Of a DNA stretch of 64,000 nucleotides, positions 61,925 through 64,000 are shown piece by piece. Below the pieces are notes generated by a model that made no database searches, was not told the origin of the DNA, and worked only from the letters and a program-made list of their open reading frames with translations. This DNA comes from Dokdonella_A sp963775445 (GTDB lineage: Bacteria > Pseudomonadota > Gammaproteobacteria > Xanthomonadales > Rhodanobacteraceae): positions 310,001-374,000 of the forward strand of contig CAVZIT010000006.1 of assembly GCA_963775445.1 (NCBI GenBank), given 5' to 3'. Within the stretch, counting starts at the first letter, position 1. Every line of letters begins with the position of its first letter. The position numbers and the translations under genes were made by a program.

Positions 61925-62779
61925 TGTTGCGCCGGCCGGCGCACCAAGTCAGGAAATATTTGTGAAATCGAGACGAAATCTTTCCGAAACGCGGTTGCTC
62001 TCGCCCCACCGATGTGCCGGGCGAGCTAGCGCATCAAAAACAAGATCGTGTCGATAGGGAACCGCTGCTTGCGTTCCGGGCGATAGCCGACGCCGCGAGG
62101 ACGCCAACAACGACCATGTCTGACCACTGCCCCGTCGACCTCAATCGCCGAATGCAGGACCGGCACCGCAGCGTCGGACCTTTCCCGGCGATCCAGCTTC
62201 CCGGCATGCCGATGAGGAGTTGGTGAAGCGTCTGCGGAAAACGCGTGCTGCGGGACAGGAATGCATGGACCACAACCGTACCCTGCTTTATCGGGTCCGG
62301 TATGTTCATCGATCGCAACATTGCAATGCGTGTAACGAAAGAGCGGACCACCGGTGTCCCGACCGATGATCCGCAGACCTACACTTTCGATGCTGTGACA
62401 CATCTGCCCGTTTGGAGAGGGCGAAGCCAGTTTCTCGCACGAAGAAAATCGATGCGTTGCGTATTCGTGCAATGTGCGTGGCGAAAATTGCTCACTCGGC
62501 ATTGCATTTGCAACCGTTCGCCGACATTAGCCAAAAGATTCCGCAAAGTCTTCTGCACCGCGATCGGCGCGGGCAAATCGTGAGAGCGAACCGTTTCCTG
62601 TTCAATAGCCGGGTTGCATCGCACAGGGCAACATCCGTTTGCTTGAAACGGGCAAAATCCATAGCGCTTCGAGGGACATGCCGGTGAAAACCGGCATATG
62701 ACAAACCCGAATCCGTGGTGTAGCGTTCTCGCGAAGAAGGCGAGGGTGACCGTGACTTGCTGAAGTGACTTGCGGCCTT
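61925..62779. other. Intergenic region, 855 bp, without a credible gene
   Basis: The open frames here (for example 62026-62502 and 62034-62351, minus strand) have atypical composition, no family pattern and no good ribosome binding site. A perfect 8-bp hairpin with a GAAA tetraloop (ATGCCGGT/ACCGGCAT) lies at 62678-62697. The region separates the divergent AraC and winged-helix genes, so it should hold both promoters. It may also contain gene remnants that I cannot identify. Confidence 0.5.
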
Positions 62780-64000
62780 ATGAGCATGAACCTGCACGTT
62801 TCCTCCCAACGCGCCACCGACGACTTGTTGACGCAGCCGAATTTGCGTCTGCGAATCGGCGAGCATGTGGTAGACATCGGCGCGCTGCGCGTTGTGACAC
62901 AACCGGATGTACCGCGTCTTACCGGCAAGGCCGTCGCGGTATTGATCGAGCTGGTGCGCCATGCCGGCGCGACGGTGACACGCGACGAACTGCTCGATCG
63001 CGTGTGGACCGGCCGCTTCCCGACTCCCGATGTGCTCACCCAGGCGATCAAGGAACTGCGCCGCGCGTTCGCCGACGACAGCAAGCCGTCACGCTACATA
63101 GAGACGGTTCCGAAAGTCGGCTATCGCTTGATCGCGCGAGTGCTGGTTCTCGACGGACCCGAGCCTCGCATCTTCGTCGACGAGAGCATCGTGCAAACGC
63201 TCGGCGATGACGCAGCAACGTTGGCTGACACGCCACCCGGCGCCCGCACGATCATTGCGCCGCGCCCCAGCTTCTTTCGCAAACAGGGGATATGGGTTGT
63301 GCCTTTGCTGGTTGCGGTCGCAGTCGGGCTTGCCATCGCAGTGCTTGCAGCCCGCGGGGATCTGACCGGAAACGCGTCCGAACCGATGTGGCAGGTGACC
63401 GATTTGCACGCGTTGACGTCGGATCCAGGCGCCGAATACCGCCCGCACCTGTCACCGGATGGGGCGCTGGTTGCCTATTCGATATTCGATCAAAAAAGCC
63501 GGTTCGAAAGCATCGTGTTGCGCTCGCTCCAACCTTCGCAGGTGGTTCACCTGACCAGCGGAGGCGTCGAAGCATTGCCGGTATGGTCTCCGGACGGAAC
63601 CCGCATTTCGTTCGAGCGTCTCGGCCCGAACTACTGCGAAATGATCTTGGTGCCAAGCCTCGGAGGCAGTGAACGCGATATCGGCAAGTGTCCGGGTTCC
63701 CAGAGCCGCTACGACTGGACACCGGACGGTCGCAGTCTGATTTCTGCACAGCGACAAAGCGCAGCGCACGGCGATCTGACGCTGTTCAAATGGAATCTCG
63801 ACAGCGGGAAGCAGGAGTTCCTGGATTACCAGCGCACCGCAAACGACCAGGACCTCAATGCACGCTATTCCCCGGATGGCCAGCGAATCGCGTTTCAGCG
63901 AGGTCTTCCACCGTACAGCGATCTGTATGTCATGTCGTCGGCCGGCGGCGCGGTACGACAGGTCACGCACCTCTCGGCGCGCATTTTCGGTCATGCCTGG
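62780..64000 (+). CDS. Winged-helix (CadC/OmpR-type DNA-binding) membrane protein with PD40 repeats, 3' end outside window
   Basis: The open frame runs off the right edge, giving at least 407 residues. An N-terminal OmpR/CadC-type winged helix (LTGKAVAVLIELVRHAGATVTRDELLDRVW, VLTQAIKELRRAFADD, YIETVPKVGYRLIA) is followed by one membrane helix (about residues 172-194, WVVPLLVAVAVGLAIAVLAA). The periplasmic part has TolB-like PD40 repeats (YRPHLSPDGALVAYS, ALPVWSPDGTRISFE, RYDWTPDGRSLIS, ARYSPDGQRIAFQ). This is a one-component membrane regulator in which the beta-propeller probably senses a periplasmic signal. ATG 62780 or 62786 could start it; no clear ribosome binding site is visible. Confidence 0.88.
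   Translation, partial: MSMNLHVSSQRATDDLLTQPNLRLRIGEHVVDIGALRVVTQPDVPRLTGKAVAVLIELVRHAGATVTRDELLDRVWTGRFPTPDVLTQAIKELRRAFADDSKPSRYIETVPKVGYRLIARVLVLDGPEPRIFVDESIVQTLGDDAATLADTPPGARTIIAPRPSFFRKQGIWVVPLLVAVAVGLAIAVLAARGDLTGNASEPMWQVTDLHALTSDPGAEYRPHLSPDGALVAYSIFDQKSRFESIVLRSLQPSQVVHLTSGGVEALPVWSPDGTRISFERLGPNYCEMILVPSLGGSERDIGKCPGSQSRYDWTPDGRSLISAQRQSAAHGDLTLFKWNLDSGKQEFLDYQRTANDQDLNARYSPDGQRIAFQRGLPPYSDLYVMSSAGGAVRQVTHLSARIFGHAW

Noticed and set aside
62026..62502. Possible 158-residue protein on the minus strand between the AraC and winged-helix genes
   Set aside because: No recognisable motif, signal peptide or ribosome binding site; an overlapping frame of similar length is equally open.

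Overview
The window is GC-rich chromosomal DNA with dense, mostly protein-coding content on both strands. It looks like a gammaproteobacterium of the Xanthomonadales/Lysobacterales, most likely the Rhodanobacteraceae side. The pointers are the thiS-thiG-trmB-SLC13 run, a pgk-pyk-class I aldolase glycolytic block, GTP-type PEP carboxykinase, a large FadE acyl-CoA dehydrogenase, TonB-dependent receptor biology, S9/DUF885 peptidases and a four-helix-bundle cassette in an intergenic gap. This placement is an inference from gene content and order; no database was searched. No prophage, insertion sequence, CRISPR array or rRNA operon was seen.

Layout. 1-4650: end of an unseen gene and its terminator, an S-adenosylhomocysteine riboswitch ahead of ahcY, a decayed four-helix-bundle gene, metF, a DUF4124-like gene and ilvE (methyl-cycle and amino-acid metabolism). 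4758-9646: a two-component system, a BlaI/M56 sensor-protease pair and a small exported protein, all on the minus strand. 9818-13384: rimK directly behind tRNA-Gly(CCC), and a FecR/DUF6600 envelope protein. 13494-17968: thiS, thiG, trmB, an SLC13/TrkA-C transporter, a Rieske ferredoxin and a small membrane protein. 17974-22432: a MacAB-like export system (adaptor, ATPase, two FtsX-type permeases). 22661-28716: an FAH hydrolase, a frameshifted secreted protein, mscL, DUF3297, and a MarR-EmrA-EmrB drug-efflux operon. 28876-36846: a macrodomain hydrolase, cysK, class I aldolase, two TonB-C-terminal-like exported proteins, pyk, pgk and an ATP-grasp ligase.

37125-40773: etfBA, a MOSC protein and a serine/threonine ammonia-lyase-like enzyme. 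40871-47941: a peptide and amino-acid module made of a DUF885 protein, an S9 peptidase, an APC permease and an unusual aldo/keto reductase-RidA fusion. 48267-55195: glutathione-dependent formaldehyde detoxification (frmA, fghA), fadE, pckG and DUF3224. 55286-57248: ECF sigma factor, anti-sigma-like protein and DUF4097 protein. 57249-57948 holds repeats, including a 40-bp tandem array. 57949-64000: TonB-dependent receptor, AraC regulator, an 855-bp stretch without a credible gene, and the start of a winged-helix/PD40 sensor cut by the window edge.

The metabolic genes fit an aerobic heterotroph living on peptides and fatty acids: S9/DUF885 peptidases and APC uptake, FadE with EtfBA for beta-oxidation, and PckG feeding gluconeogenesis through Pgk and aldolase. 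I found no clearly novel defence or mobile system. The best candidates for follow-up are the AKR-RidA/permease operon, the four-helix-bundle cassette whose end supplies the metF start codon, the tRNA-rimK junction, the DnaA-box cluster before etfB and the 40-bp tandem array.
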